Assembly (NCBI GenBank): GCA_025642065.1
Contig: JAODUP010000012.1
Coordinates: forward strand, 1,066,001-1,130,000
Direction of reading: 5' to 3'
Origin: Paralvinella palmiformis
Lineage: Eukaryota > Annelida > Polychaeta > Terebellida > Alvinellidae
DNA length: 64,000 nt
Part shown: positions 35,918 to 48,599 of the stretch, piece after piece
How the letters are laid out: each line of letters begins with the position of its first letter
Position numbering within the stretch: position 1 is the first letter of the stretch
The notes under the pieces: model-generated
What the model saw: only the letters and a program-made list of their open reading frames with translations
What the model was told of the DNA's origin: nothing
Databases searched by the model: none
Position numbers and translations under genes: made by a program

Positions 35918-36032
35918 GTATGTATTGTAACTTTCATTTTGTTTCTATATTAATTGAAAGCATTACTAAAATATTAGCTCACCAATGGCACACATATCAT
36001 TTTATAATTTGATCATTTTTGTTATTTTGTAG

Positions 36033-36066
36033 GTCAATGCTTGAAAAAATCAACCCATTCAAGTGA
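36033..36066 (+). CDS. MRPL28: MRPL28, last coding exon
   Basis: After the acceptor TTATTTTGTAG it encodes SMLEKINPFK and ends in TGA at 36064-36066. The poly(A) signal follows 92 nt later. Together the four exons give 123 residues of the C-terminus. Confidence 0.82.
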
Positions 36067-36157
36067 TCTATCCATCTTCATTTTTTCCATCATGATACAG
36101 TGAACACTTATTATAATCATGCTGAACCATGTGCTGCATCCCATGATTTGTTTGTGG

Positions 36158-36163
36158 AATAAA
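36158..36163 (+). terminator. MRPL28: Poly(A) signal of MRPL28
   Basis: Canonical AATAAA 92 nt after the MRPL28 stop codon, giving a short 3' UTR of roughly 110 nt. Confidence 0.75.
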
Positions 36164-36249
36164 CTTATGAATATTTAACTTGTTTCACTATAAAAAGTCA
36201 AAGTTCTGCATACTGGAAGTTATAACAAGTGAAATGTTTTAGGGCATTG

Positions 36250-36255
36250 TTTATT
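36250..36255 (-). terminator. Candidate poly(A) signal of paralogue 1
   Basis: The only canonical minus-strand AATAAA I see between the paralogue 1 stop (36798) and MRPL28. It implies a 3' UTR of about 550 nt, ending close to the MRPL28 poly(A) site. The nearer ATTAAA variants are alternatives. Confidence 0.4.
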
Positions 36256-36797
36256 TTGTCAACAACATCATAATCATTGCGTTCACGTAGTCTGTTATGC
36301 ACACCTAACAACAGCCAGCATTATAGACATGAAAAATACATACATATATATGCTGCAAATCGATAAATAATATCTAAATATAACAAGATTCTACTGAAAA
36401 TCTTGCATATTATAATAATATTCCCCTAAATTACGGGGATAAGAGCTTTTGTGACTCTTGTAAAGCACCTCTTTCAAGTTTTCTATTTAATATACGTTTT
36501 ATCTTAAAACAGTATAAAAGAAAGTGTATACTGGAAAATATATACAATATTTAGTGATAACAGAAATCCCTGAGTACCTGATACACAGAACATGATTACA
36601 TAACAACACACAGAAATCTTCTATTACAATAGACATAATTGATGCTATTTTAACACCTATCACACACACACACACAGTTGTCTAAACAGTCATGGATATA
36701 AAATAGTTAATATATTTAATAAATAACACAAAACAGTGACAATAATTCACATTAAAAAGATACTAAAGACCATTGGATTCGTTATATCATACTCTTA

Positions 36798-39389
36798 CTA
36801 AAAATGACCCAGAGTCTGTATCTGTAAATGATTTGCACTTGGCGCTTTATAAAAGCTGTTGCTGAACACCTTTAATCTTTTTGCTAGCAAATGTTTTCGA
36901 TTTTGTGACAGGTTCTCTGGTGACTTCACGTCTGGAATAATTGTTCGCTGCCTACCAGTATTGTCATTAATTGTAAAATGTTTTGACTGTGACCTAGAAC
37001 TGTGGCTGGAACAACCAGAATCCCAATCATAATGTTGGTGGTGTCTGTTTCGATTACTGTTTCTCCTATGCTCACCAGTCTTATTAGCCTGCCGTTTCCG
37101 TGGTGACCTGATATTCTTTTTACTGTTGATGTGTAACTGACTAGGAGTACTGGCATACTGACGTTGGTGGTGTTGCTGAGGGACACGGCAGGACTGGGTG
37201 TATAATTTGTGAGACCTGGAGCTATGATGGGAATAATGTGATTGAGAACTCTTTGCTCTGTGTGAATGAACTGACGTGCTAGAATGTGTTGTGTGAGAGC
37301 CAGGAAGAGATATCTTGTCAGAATTTGCATCTACCTGTTGGGGTTGCATCTCCATATAGTCATAATTGTCAGTATTCTGACGACTGGAACTACCACCAGA
37401 ATCAGTGATATTGGGAGAGTTAACTGGTACAGGCATGGCAGTATTACTCTCTGGGCTATCCTCATTTGTAGATAATGACACTGGCCTCTGGTCTATGCTC
37501 ACAAGTGTTTCATCACCGACAATAGTGTCTATTTCGTGTATAACTTCCGGATGGCCCTTTAGTAAAGAAGAAGCATGTAAAGTAGATTCTGACCTGTCCT
37601 CCTCCAACATAGATGCTTCCAATGCGGAGAGTTCATCATTATCTGGTAATGATGCACAAGTTGCTTCCATTGAAGTACTTCTCCTTGTAGTGTCACAATG
37701 CAGGTCAGATTCTGATAAGCCAACACGTTCCTTCACGTCTTTCAGTTCAACTTGGCCAGTCTGTCGCTTTAGAATTTTGAGACAACTTACTGTTGTATCA
37801 TACATAGCTGCATACTCATCAACGTCTATACTTGATTGGTGATCGTCAAGACATTCTGACAAATAGGAGCTGTCACAATCTGTCTCTCTGATGTTAGAAG
37901 TCACCTTAGGAGTGTTACCATTTTCATCCTGACCAACCTCATCATCTGAGCTATTCACTGTTAAGGTGTCTCCATTCTGAAAGATACATGACCCATCAAA
38001 AGTTGGATGGATACCGTGTTCCTTACATAATTGAACTTGTGGCTTTTTACTCTGTGTTTTGTAGTTGCTTGGACTGAATTCTTCTTGTAAATGACCTGAT
38101 TTTGCTGACATTTTGCTGACAAAAGCATCATAATCCACGCAAGAATCATCCAGGGTCTGTCTGGGAAGTGAAAATAAAGGCACATCATCATGTTGGCAAG
38201 ACTTTCTGTGAGAAGCACTGGTCACAGGCTCAGAGACTGTGGTTGTTGCATCAATAGAATCCCTTGTTAAGATGTCTTTTGACAAGGAATCACTGGTCAT
38301 GCTGAACGTACTGTGCAGTGGATAATTAAGTGTACTGTGTAGAGGATAATTAAATGTACTATGAAAAGCACCACTGATATTTGCACTGGAGACTTGCTCA
38401 TGGAAATCACACCTGGAAATGAGACTTATCTGAGAAATATCATTCACTTCCCTAATGGTGTCAGCTGCCTTGAATGGATCACCTGAATCAGGGTAATTAT
38501 CACTAGAGTCAAGAATATAATTTCTACTTGTTGAAAGTATTTCTTCTCTCTCATCTCTAGCAACACTCCTCCTGGCCACTTTATATAAAGATTTCATTGA
38601 ACCCGCCCTTGCTGCCCATTTGATCTTCTCAGTGCCCACATGATGTTCTTCTGGCCTGTTTTGAACTGTTTTAGAGTGAGGCCTTGAAACTGGTTTGCTG
38701 GAAGTAGTATTGTAGTCTGTTTGTGGCTTAACAGAATAATTTGATATCTTGTCTCGGAAGTCATCGTGACTCATAACATGTGACTTTTCCCTTGATTTGC
38801 AACTGGATCTTCTAAATAAACTATTACTTTTTGGCGTAAGAAGGTTCTTTGGCAGACATCTGATATTTACTGAAGACTGATCATGCTGTTCTTTGTCATG
38901 GGAAAGAAATTTTCTAATGCTCCATGTCATTGTATGAAGTGGTGTTGGTGTTGTACTGCCCAGTGGAGTTGATGTTATTCTGTCAGAATTACTATGAAAA
39001 TTAGCCTTAATTATATTCCTGCAGTCTGTTGGTGGTTTACATATGTTCTCTTTATCATCATCAGATTCCAATTTTGGAACTTTTGATGGAGGTAACAACA
39101 AATCAAGCTGCCTATGAACATCCACGGAAGCTGATGACCTTCTTGAACGAATCCTCGCCTTTCTGGCTTCATAAAGAGCCTTAACTCGTGCCCTAGCCGC
39201 AGACATCTTTGGGCCCACTGGCTTGTTTACAACACCATTATCACAATTTGAAGACATCGTGGGAGACTTCAACACATGATGGTTAGCCTCTTGCTCATAG
39301 TCTTCAAAATCATGGACAAGATTTTGGAACTGATCTTTGATGTCCTGAATTTCAAGCTTTAATTGAAGACCTTCCTCTATGATCTCCAA
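36798..39389 (-). CDS. Paralogue 1 of the coiled-coil/disordered family, last coding exon
   Basis: 863 codons plus stop after the acceptor TACATTTTCAG (exon starts TTG GAG ATC). Positions in the 920-aa product: 58-90 coiled-coil-like segment; 118-141 basic motif KMSAARARV...RKARI; 212-215 TWSI; 399-419 three tandem FHSTF/YPLHST units; 506-588 first block shared with paralogue 2; 692-761 second block with YMEM at Tyr735, followed by a His/Ser-rich stretch; 862-920 conserved tail (GRQRTII, SNSFYKA, C-terminus LQIQTLGHF). Between these it is Ser/Thr-rich and probably disordered. No signal peptide or membrane span. Intracellular scaffold or docking role is an inference from architecture only. Convergent with MRPL28. 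Confidence 0.9.
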   Translation of the reverse strand: MEIIEEGLQLKLEIQDIKDQFQNLVHDFEDYEQEANHHVLKSPTMSSNCDNGVVNKPVGPKMSAARARVKALYEARKARIRSRRSSASVDVHRQLDLLLPPSKVPKLESDDDKENICKPPTDCRNIIKANFHSNSDRITSTPLGSTTPTPLHTMTWSIRKFLSHDKEQHDQSSVNIRCLPKNLLTPKSNSLFRRSSCKSREKSHVMSHDDFRDKISNYSVKPQTDYNTTSSKPVSRPHSKTVQNRPEEHHVGTEKIKWAARAGSMKSLYKVARRSVARDEREEILSTSRNYILDSSDNYPDSGDPFKAADTIREVNDISQISLISRCDFHEQVSSANISGAFHSTFNYPLHSTLNYPLHSTFSMTSDSLSKDILTRDSIDATTTVSEPVTSASHRKSCQHDDVPLFSLPRQTLDDSCVDYDAFVSKMSAKSGHLQEEFSPSNYKTQSKKPQVQLCKEHGIHPTFDGSCIFQNGDTLTVNSSDDEVGQDENGNTPKVTSNIRETDCDSSYLSECLDDHQSSIDVDEYAAMYDTTVSCLKILKRQTGQVELKDVKERVGLSESDLHCDTTRRSTSMEATCASLPDNDELSALEASMLEEDRSESTLHASSLLKGHPEVIHEIDTIVGDETLVSIDQRPVSLSTNEDSPESNTAMPVPVNSPNITDSGGSSSRQNTDNYDYMEMQPQQVDANSDKISLPGSHTTHSSTSVHSHRAKSSQSHYSHHSSRSHKLYTQSCRVPQQHHQRQYASTPSQLHINSKKNIRSPRKRQANKTGEHRRNSNRNRHHQHYDWDSGCSSHSSRSQSKHFTINDNTGRQRTIIPDVKSPENLSQNRKHLLAKRLKVFSNSFYKAPSANHLQIQTLGHF

Positions 39390-42300
39390 CTGAAAATGTA
39401 TAAAGAGTAATCTAAATGTATGGAAATGTTAATTTCACCACATAAATATAAATATCGCACAACACAACAGATAACACATTCTGCATAAACTCACAAAAGA
39501 CTCCTAAAATTATTTAAACTATATATTATTAACATGAATATGTCAATCCCAACACGTTCAATTGGACTGGCTGAATACAAATTCTGTGTATAAAATGCAA
39601 AAGGGTGATATTTCATATTTCGTTCACATGAAAGCAAGATAACATGGCAACCCATAATATATGATGGACATATTTTATTTCAGTCAACTTAGGCTGATGC
39701 AAAATAATAATCTAGTGCACAGCAAAATCCATTCATGGTTACCATAGTGTTCACAGGAAACATCTGCTCATAGTTTGTGTTCTTGTTCACTCCATGCATT
39801 ATAATCAAAGCCCACCTCAGATGGGCGCATGCTCCATGTCAATCCTCAAACACTAGTTCAAGGTTCTGTACACAGAACCAGTATCCTAATTCCTAGGCAA
39901 GTAGATGTGACTGACCCCACAACCTAAGTAATTTTATGGCCCAGTAGCACAGAACCTGATCCAGCATAAATATTAATAACTCTCACTGGGGTTCTTGTAA
40001 CATGAAGTGTGCCTCCTTTATAAGAGCCTACATCAAAGCATTCACTGGGAGTGAATTCTGCTGATATTCAAACAAACTGAAGGAACAGGTCACTGCTTCT
40101 TCACAGAATCAGACTCATTATGAAAGATGCATGATTGAGTATACACATGGCCATGCTACACCTGGATTTCAGCTAGAAACACTATGGTCCTACTAGGTAG
40201 GAACGATGTCAGCCATATAATGAACAAGAAACTCAACGAATTTTACGGACCTCACACAAATCACAGTTGTATACATGTCATCCTTCATCACATACATATA
40301 CACACAATGAACAATTCACAGGACTAACTGATAGACTACAAAGAGAACTGAATTAAAACATGAAGGATGTTGATTAATTATGCAAATTGCACATTAATCA
40401 GAGAAATCTGATCTCACACATCATTCACTGTTTGCAAATAACAATATTTGAAGAGTTTAGGTACAATCAACATTTGCACCTGGGTATTGTATCAGTTAGT
40501 CAATAAGGCTATAAAGTAAATTAATTTTATGCTGGACATTAGTTCTGAGCAAATACACAGTTGCTAATGCCCTATTCAAATGTGCTAGGAAATGGGATAC
40601 AGTACCGTGAAATAATGGTGTCGGTGGCCCTAACTGAAACCTCACCACTTTTCATGAAACTGCATCACACAAATTTATTGTTATACTTTCTTGTGCAAAA
40701 ACTGTAACCTCCCATCAAATCACATTAGGACAGTAAATACCAACTGGTTTCATATAACACACGTCTTAAACAAAGTCCTGTGAAGGTTTTAGTTAAGTAG
40801 GTTTATAATTTCTTTTCATTGTTCCATATTATTTAGTATATTCACATGACCAAGAACATCAGTGCCCACTTTATAATGTTGCCAACGAGAATGAATTTGT
40901 TTATAGCAAAATCGAACCATTCACTGATGACAATCCTCATTACAACTTAAAGTAAACTAAGCTGGTGTAAAGTCAACACCGAAAACTTCCACAGATGAAA
41001 TGCGTTTGAATGAGACTATTTTTGACTTGTTCAAGTCGTGACCTTGGAATGTAGCACATCATTATTTGGGCTATTCAAATCGCCACAACAAAGTTGACTT
41101 TATGGCCGCAACATGCTAACAAGATACCAAGGAATCTCTTCTAAATAGTTTTCAGTTACGTTTAGTCAGTTTAGATAAGTGGATAATAACAGCTTCACTT
41201 TATGTAATGGTTTCATTTTAACTTGTGCATTACTTCATCTAAAGTCACTTCATTAGCAACGCTGGTTACTGTCCCACTTAACTACGCTGTACATCACTGA
41301 TACAATCTAAGGTTGTAGATGTCACTCTAATCAAGATCATTTATCTCACAACAATACTTGTTGCTGACCTTGTAGGAGCCACATCATTACGCCTTTGGCC
41401 AGAAATAGTGTGATGTTATGGTAAATATCAAAGTAACAAAAATGTTCTCAATATCCATTAAACAGACTAGTTTAGAGATATCAACATTAATCTCAACATT
41501 TATTTATGCCAAGGTGTGAATAGAACCATCACTGCTGCTATTCCTCCTACTACTACTACGTCTACATACATGAACTTTTATTACATTAATGATTATTGAT
41601 TATAAAAGCAGACCAATTTCATATCACTTGTTCCATAACTTGATGAACAAATTAAAATGCAAAATAAACATTTCTAATGATAATTACAATACAAAAACTA
41701 CTGAGCACAGCAAATCAGATTTCTTATAAACATCTTGTTATTACACATCCCTTTAAATAAAGATACTATGACTCACTTTGGTTGTTAGGACACCATATTT
41801 GACATTTATGTTATGTTTACAGCCCATAAACTGGTATTGAATTTACACTCACCAACATAAACACACACTGGTAATGTTGTAATCCCAAGAGTTCATCAAG
41901 TAAAAGCTGATAAAAGTTATATAAAAAAATAAATAAATGGTCTTTAGATAAGGATTATCTCATAGTGCAAAATATAACGCAATAAAACTGGACCAAAAAT
42001 ACCAAACATATCAAGTTAGGTCATATTAAAACAAATTATGTAAAGATAAGAGGCACACATGGTGACATCATGTGGAGATAATAAAACATTTATCCTGTTT
42101 AAGTGTTAGTGACTACGGTCAGAAAAAAACACCCAGAAAATACGTGATAGTCGTCCTTCACCCGATGATAAATCATCCTTCCTGACATACATGATCTGCC
42201 TTAAAAGTGACTATTCCTGGTAGAAGATGGTGTTTTAGACTATAACAATGAAGTGTTCTTACTGCCAGCACCAGCCCATTGTCAGCCTGAAATGGTCTTG

Positions 42301-44609
42301 TGTTATTCCATAGCAGACAACCCATTGTCACTAAGTGGTCCAAACAAACGAGAGCAGATTCCATGTCATATATCTTGAGGCCTCACTGTGAAAGATTAGA
42401 TCTGCTAAGCTGAAAATCACCCAAATTTTCTCAGCCATTTACCATTAACAAAAGGTACCCAAATGAGATTGTCTCCTATTAATAGGAGCTCGTCTAGCTT
42501 CCAAAGCTGACATCTTGTAAAAACATCACCTGCTTAGGCTGGTGTTGGCTCACAGGTACAGGTGAGCTTCTAAGTTCTATAGCTTCACATCTGAGCTTCT
42601 ATAGCTTCACATCTGGGCAGCATTTTAGCGGAATCACAGAATCGGAACGTGCCAAAAACAAAATCCATTTCAACAACAGCAGGACATAAACAGCAAGTTA
42701 AATGTTTCTACGGTGTCCACGTGAACAACCAATTAGAAGAGCGCTTGCATTACAACAGTCACTTGGTCACTGTGGGTAGCACCTAGAAGGTGGATGAAGT
42801 ATCGAAATTCACCGTGACATGTGACAGTGTTGTGCGGTGTTTGTTTCTACACTAGGTAGCTGAACCACAACACAACACTACCGACAGAGATACCTAGTGC
42901 AAAAAATACTTAATATAAGAGCTGATAGAATGTTCAGCGGCATCATGCTTGGAGGTGCTGAAGAAGTTCTGGAATGGGAAACCATGTAGATTTTATGCCA
43001 AATTAGCATCGGTTAGACTGTGAGCATGTGTTAATTAGCTTCGTCCATCCCACTAACGAGACCGGAACACCTTTTGCATGGAACAACTGTATAGCAATGA
43101 CGGGTGAATTCATGGTTCTCTATTTTTAACTCCCAGGGTCCTTTTCAAGTTCGGCTTTTTCACGGAGAACATGCCACCGTTCAAAGAAAAAGAAAGCAGC
43201 TGGTCAAATTTGTTTTTTAAGCACAGCTAATTAACATATCGAAAGATCTATCAACACCTTCACCTTATGAATGTATTAATATCCAGAGAAAACAGAAGGC
43301 CCTCAACATGCTCAATCACCAACTACTGATGAAATGGACGAAGACGTCAGCTAGCCAATAGAATCACCTGCCTCTTCACAGCCTACAGAGCTACAACGGT
43401 ATCGGATAGCAGTGAAATGTCTACTTAAAATGCTTATAGTGGACATTAAATTAAAATAAGGAAGGGCTTCAGCAAAGGAAAAGTGATGGTTTTATTGCTA
43501 TTGTTCAGTCGTTATTCATATTATATAAACTTATTATATAAGGGCTTACTGTTAAACAAAGAAGATGATACTAAGTGCTTGGACATAAAAAGTTGTTTTT
43601 GTCAGGTTTTTTACAATGTTTCCATGACTGAAATGTACACTCCTACCACTGCACAACGCCCTGATAGTTAAACTACTCTGGTTAAGACGTGGTGTATTTC
43701 CACGTTCACACACCACACTGTGTTTGTTCATTATATAATGTTCTGGTTGACCAAAACTACCTCTACAATCTATATATCCTACAGACAGATGAAGCTCAAA
43801 AGTCCCTGAGAGGGGAGATGGTATCTAGAGTTTTTACACCCAAAGATTGACTTCAGTCTGATCCATATTATTATTAATTCACATTTAAAATCAACTTTAG
43901 CATGCCACCCACAGATTAATTATCTACAAAGAAAAAACCCTCAGTGTAGTAGAGTTCTTAAACACAGTAACATGTAACTGTAGAAAAATAGACTGTTTCT
44001 TTCTTCTAGGAACATGAGTCAATCTTATTCAGAAAACAGCCTACTTCAGGTATGGCTGTTTGGTATTCTAAAATTGTATTATTTATTTTAACTAATGAGA
44101 AAACCAAGCACAACATATGGTGATGTTTTTTTCATTGCTGGTTGTTATCATATAACATTTCACAGCCGATAGGCAACTATATCTTTGAAATTAAAAAAAA
44201 AGTATTAAGAAAGAAAACAATACATATTTTGCTAATCATAAACTTATTAGTATTATTTTAGCTTAACCAGGTAATTGTTTTACTGACGCAACATAATGAT
44301 AAAATATGGACAAACCAACTGCAGAGATTAATATCAGGACATTGTCATAAATACTTTAAGTCATCTGTTAGCTAACTAAATCTCACCACCATATTATTAC
44401 ATACATCTAACATGTATGTTTTGGTCTAATAATATTTACAAATTTGAGTAAGACTTGTGGCGCTGGTTAACGTCCACGATTGGGGATGTCTATGAAGCAG
44501 AGGATGAGGGTTTGGAGGGGGTCATGTTGCGTGTTTAATCAACGTATAACACGCTCGAAGAAGATGTAACCTAACACCACATCCTATAATCTGTATCTAC
44601 ACTTAGGTC

Positions 44610-44610
<1 letters not shown>

Positions 44611-44665
<55 letters not shown>
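44611..44665. repeat. (AC)n microsatellite
   Basis: Perfect AC tract of about 27 units. Confidence 0.95.
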
Positions 44666-44669
<4 letters not shown>

Positions 44670-47587
44670 GGTCTGTTAAACATCTTTCATCAACTCAGTG
44701 CAATTTTACACGATGACCAGATATATTTACACAGAAACAACAAATTCTTGATAACAGAGATCCTGGAACACATTCTGATTAACAGCCCAGTTAGTCAACT
44801 GTTTTGATAACCCATTCTGACCCAGGTCGGTCGATTCACTTTGAAACATAATAGTTCACCAGAGTTGGCCACACATCATCACGTACCACAAATGATATTA
44901 GTGTAGTACTGGATGTGTACATATGTAGGCATCCATAAAATACCTTTGCAGACATAGTGCACCTTGTAAAGATCAACATTAAACCATTTTTCCCATATAA
45001 ATTACATCAACCCTAAAACCTCATTTTCGGACTGCATCTGCTGGCTTAGTTCGCTCACTAACGTTAGGATGTTTATAATTCTACAATCAATAAAATCATC
45101 TTCGAGTTATGAGGCGGCTCTCACTAAACCTTATCCAAACAATGTACACCTGCTTCGTTGCACACCACAATCCGAGTTCATATGACAAATTTCAAATCTA
45201 ATCTCAACATTATCAAAACTGCCCACTATCATGACTATCTCTACGGCAAGACCAGCAGTATCCCCTAACTAGCAGCAGCTAGTCGTGACCAACACTTGAC
45301 AACCTATGTACATCAACAATCATATGAATAGCATAAATGGATTTGTTTAATGAAATGTCACACATTTCACAAATTATGTAAATGGTCTGTAGGAAGGTTG
45401 GGCGGGGGGGGGGGGGCGGTCGCATGAAGAAAGCTGGTCAAGTTTTAGTAAACGCTGCGAACCCAACGAATCTGTTGTTAGTTTACAGCTTTTAACCTAG
45501 ACAAATGTGATTTTCTACTGCGTTTGGAGTTCAGAGTTACATTAATCTTTATATCAGGAATTCAGCCAAATGGCTATTACTGATGTCTGATAACATTACA
45601 ACCATAGGTTATCTTCCTGCCATGCGGTGAGGTTTACCAGAAGATATCAGATCTAATGAACATGCATGTACTACCTGTAATTGGCTATAAAAATTTAACA
45701 GCTAAGTAACTTTCTACGTGCTAATAAAGAGACGACACACATCCAGATCGAAATCAAAGCAATAAGAAATGTTCCAACCATTCTAAAGTATTCCATTAAG
45801 CACCATTTCCGAAACAGTGCCAATCAATAAGCATTTAGTAAACCAATTATAATGTAACAATCCAGATTTGTGCCTGAAGCTGGTCTTGGCCAGGTGTAGT
45901 CACCCGGCTTGATACAAAGACCATCACCACACTCTCTCATTGATCAATGACCAATAGAGCTGTGGGGAGACACCGTTCACTGATCACAGATACTCACTGC
46001 AGGGCACGATCACCAACTGTAAGTTAGTCGTTCGTCGTTCTGTATAGAGTCAAGAGTATTACATAGCGCTGTTCAGCTTGTCTTCTAATACAACATCATG
46101 CTTGTGTGGCGCTCACTGAGTGGCTTATGCAACATTCTGTGAGAAAATCTCCATCAAACGGGTTTCTTGTGATTAAGAGGTATGTCAGACAAGGGTCAGT
46201 TATTAGTAGCATGCTGTGTTAGCTGCTTGATTTATCCAAAATGTTTAACCGAGTCAACCAAATCCAGGTGTATCACTAGCCAGTTATAAGCTTAAAACTC
46301 CTGCCATCTTATATACGGAAGACAACCCCGTCCCCGGTAAACAAACAATGTCTTGATCTCTTTGAACGTTATAACACTATTTTCAACAACAAAGGGCAGA
46401 CTCACATAATTATGAAAAGCCATTTATATTAGCCCAGAATTTAATCACTAATTGTCCCAACACAAGATTACTTTAGATTTAAAACATTTACCCTAGCAAA
46501 AATTGAGGCGCATTGTTTTCAGTTTAATGTTCTGGTTTTTCTTCTTTCTGAACAGGGTAAATCAACTCCTTGACAGCGTTACTTTATTAACACCAATGGA
46601 AACAAGCCACACATATAATACGCGTAGGATATGGAATTAATAATACCAACAACAGTGTACCATTAACGTAAAATTAAAGGGAATATACCAATAAACGAAC
46701 ACGCCAGAGTGTTAACACTAGGAGCTGTTATCCCATAAATATTCATTAACACATAAAATTCCCATTACAAGCCAACAAAATCGCCTAAAACAAGCCACGG
46801 GTGTATCAATTATGAACAAAACTGTATCAGTACTATCTGACTGATAACAATGGATAACAACCTCACATAATTTCACAGTTTTTATCCTGCATTATCACAA
46901 TCATCTCATCGTTCAAATGCTGCAAGGTAATGCTTCTGAGCTTATTTACACCTTAGGAGTTTTGGAAAAGTAACCTGAAATAAACCATACCAAACCTTTA
47001 TTTAGACTGACTGAGAAGTCCAGTGACCAATGACAATGGCATTTTCCAGATCACAATCGTATTATACTCATAAGTGCTACTGGTCCCGATTGACGTGTGC
47101 GTGTGTGTGTGTATGCGCGCCTACAGTTCAACAAAGAAGTGCAATCCATCACATCATAAATATTTATAATATGCACAGTAATTAGTGATGGGTAGAACTA
47201 TATGGTCTATTGTAGTCATTATTTGATGGCCTGAGGCAGGCTTGCCTTGTGAGAATCTCTCCAGCACAGAGCCTAAGGATTACCAGACTAGTCTATGGAG
47301 GGATGCGATTCAGATAATTAATGACTGACAAGTGATGAGGGCTGGTACCGTACTGTTGTCAAACTGCTGGTCTTGGCCACTCGTAATGATCATGCTCACT
47401 GACAGCTCAGAGACTGACACCTAGGATGACACTAGTTACCACAAAGATAACGTCAACGGGACAAACCCCCAACCGGCTAACCAGATCCACCCCCACTTAT
47501 AATTACAAACAATGGTCCCAGGTTAATAATATTCAAGTTAGTATCGCCAGTAACCAGAGCACACTTTACTTATATAGCACGTTTATT

Positions 47588-47611
47588 CACACACACATAC
47601 ACACACACACC
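47588..47611. repeat. (CA)n microsatellite, interrupted
   Basis: CA tract with one TA interruption, followed by a GA-rich stretch. Confidence 0.85.
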
Positions 47612-48205
47612 GAGAGGCGAGAGAGGGCGCCTACGCATGTAAATATAGATCTACTAGATTATAATATACCATGTACATACCCAACGTTCAGTTCTCTCTG
47701 TCATTTATCAGCTGTAGGGTGAGAAGAATACAATGTCTCAACAGCATCGGCCGAACGATTGTTTGTCTCCGTAACGTTTCATCAACAACATAGAATGCCA
47801 GCGACTGCCGACAAGTCATTTACCAAAGTTTTCTATACAGAGCACACATCGACAACTGACAGACAAACAGTAGAGACAATCTGTAGTCGTCATCAGACAT
47901 GCCCAGCCACAGGAGACTGCCTAGCTCTTGTTAGGTCTCCGCGGCAATTATCACTCTGAAAGCTGGCAAAAAAAAAAAACGTTGCTGGGAAAAGGCATCC
48001 CCCGCCAACAGTCACGATATTAATGGCCTCTGTAATGAATGCCAAATGGACAATCACAAAATCAGCTCGATATCAAGTGAATGATGGGAAAAAGTTTGTC
48101 AAACGTCTAACACACAGTTACTAGAGTCTATCACCAGCTGTTTATGGTAACACGAGGTTATGGGAAACCGACACCCAGAGGCTGGTAATCCAAATCAGTT
48201 CCCCT

Positions 48206-48382
48206 ATGTCTAGTCCACTGAGCAGGTCTTGCCCGCAGTTAAGTGTTACTGATCTGGAGTTCCTGACACGTACATCAAGTCTGGCCTACGAACTTGATGG
48301 TGTCCAGCAGCGTAGAGCCTTTGACTTGGTTGAAGAAAAAACTATAAGTTACGAATCATATCCACATGAAACTCAGAAGTGA
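48206..48382 (+). other. Coding-like 58-codon open frame, status unknown
   Basis: ATG at 48206 to TGA, starting MSSPLSRSCPQLSVTDLEFL and continuing with YELDGVQQRRAFDLVEEK. Composition is coding-like, and a reasonable splice acceptor (TCTTGCCCGCAG, ending 48238) lies inside the frame, so it could be a terminal exon of an unseen plus-strand transcript. It faintly recalls the basic-helix end of winged-helix DNA-binding domains, but I would not assign it. No neighbouring plus-strand exon was found. Confidence 0.25.
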
Positions 48383-48599
48383 CCTTTTCTCGACCAGCCA
48401 CTGATCAGGAGAACCACCATCAAATGCTTGAGTCAGTCTGTATCCTCTATATAGTTGTATCATGGAGCGAGTGCAGGTAATCTAATGCATTCTGGATATC
48501 CAAACGCAGAATCAACGGATTTTGGTTGATAAAATCCACAGTTTCGAGCTAACATCGTGCTTTGCCGATATCGAGATCTATAACTAGATCTAGAGTCTA

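Larger units (their letters stand above)
36067..36797. other. Convergent 3' regions of MRPL28 (+) and paralogue 1 (-)
   Basis: AT-rich, no open frame. It contains the MRPL28 3' UTR, the likely 3' UTR of paralogue 1, a (CA)n tract at 36661-36676, and minus-strand signals AATAAA at 36255-36250 and the variant ATTAAA at 36720-36715 and 36491-36486. Confidence 0.65.

Noticed and set aside
36926..37842. Other open frames on both strands within the paralogue 1 last exon (134 and 145 codons)
   Set aside because: Shadows of the 863-codon main frame, which has the splice acceptor, homology and a conserved C-terminus.
39840..39910. Further tRNA-like stretch on the minus strand
   Set aside because: Box spacing and matches are too weak to separate from chance, and no second copy was seen.
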